Source of the DNA: Bacteroidales bacterium
GTDB taxonomy: Bacteria; Bacteroidota; Bacteroidia; Bacteroidales; Paludibacteraceae
Assembly: GCA_900766775.1 (NCBI GenBank)
Contig: CAAFXN010000088.1
Span: 1-5,554 of the forward strand
DNA length: 5,554 nucleotides
Reading direction: 5' to 3'
The notes below the pieces were generated by a model. That model ran no database searches. It was not told the DNA's origin and saw only the letters and a list, made by a program, of their open reading frames with translations. Positions 5,529-5,554 of the stretch are shown piece after piece. The position numbers were made by a program, and so were the translations under genes. How positions within the stretch are numbered: position 1 is the stretch's first letter; each line of letters opens with the position of its first letter.

Positions 5529-5548
5529 CTCCCCCTTTGTAGGGGGAG
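5529..5548. repeat. GC-rich palindrome 2, inverted copy
   Basis: CTCCCCCT at 5529-5536 and AGGGGGAG at 5541-5548 form an 8-bp stem with a TTGT loop. Its reverse complement shares the core CCCTACAAAGGG with palindrome 1, so the pair is arranged head to head around a core of about 40 A-rich bases. The copy runs up to the end of the window. Confidence 0.88.
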
Positions 5549-5554
5549 TCGGAG

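Overview
The window is a piece of a Bacteroidota (most likely Bacteroidales) chromosome carrying part of the division and cell wall (dcw) cluster. All the main genes are on the + strand, in the order murE (3' part only), mraY, an inserted gene for a GxxExxY-family protein, murD, ftsW. The lineage call is from recalled family features, not a search. MraY ends in the HDHFRTS and RFWI...LTLKIR style familiar from Bacteroides, no murF lies between murE and mraY, starts lack Shine-Dalgarno sequences, and intergenic DNA is AT-rich. Bases 1-20 are Illumina adapter sequence, so this is an assembled, probably metagenomic, contig whose left end is artificial.

Layout: 1-20 adapter; 21-560 C-terminal part of MurE; 561-815 a gene-free spacer with 11-bp periodic repeats (645-787) and three TTAATTC units touching the mraY start; 816-2087 mraY; 2088-2247 AT-rich spacer with two 38-bp direct repeats; 2248-2715 GxxExxY gene; 2716-2853 AT-rich spacer with the same repeat family in the opposite orientation, the last partial copy running into the murD start codon; 2854-4215 murD; 4212-5456 ftsW, overlapping murD by ATGA; 5457-5554 two GC-rich palindromes of one family. 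murG would be expected next but lies outside the window.

The four conserved genes make and move the peptidoglycan precursor. MurD adds D-Glu to UDP-MurNAc-L-Ala, and MurE adds the third residue (its DNPR motif predicts meso-diaminopimelate). MraY loads the finished UDP-MurNAc-pentapeptide onto undecaprenyl phosphate to give lipid I. FtsW polymerises lipid II at the division septum.

The most interesting part is the block at 2115-2866. An AT-richer gene for a small PD-(D/E)XK-type protein sits between mraY and murD. It is bracketed by inverted repeats that include a perfect 19-bp pair (2119-2137 and 2843-2861), and the right arm contains the murD start codon. This looks like a small repeat-bounded cassette inserted in an essential operon. 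It could be a mobile unit, and it could affect murD translation. The flanking repeats and the unrelated murE-mraY spacer both have an 11-bp internal period, which is the second signal worth following.
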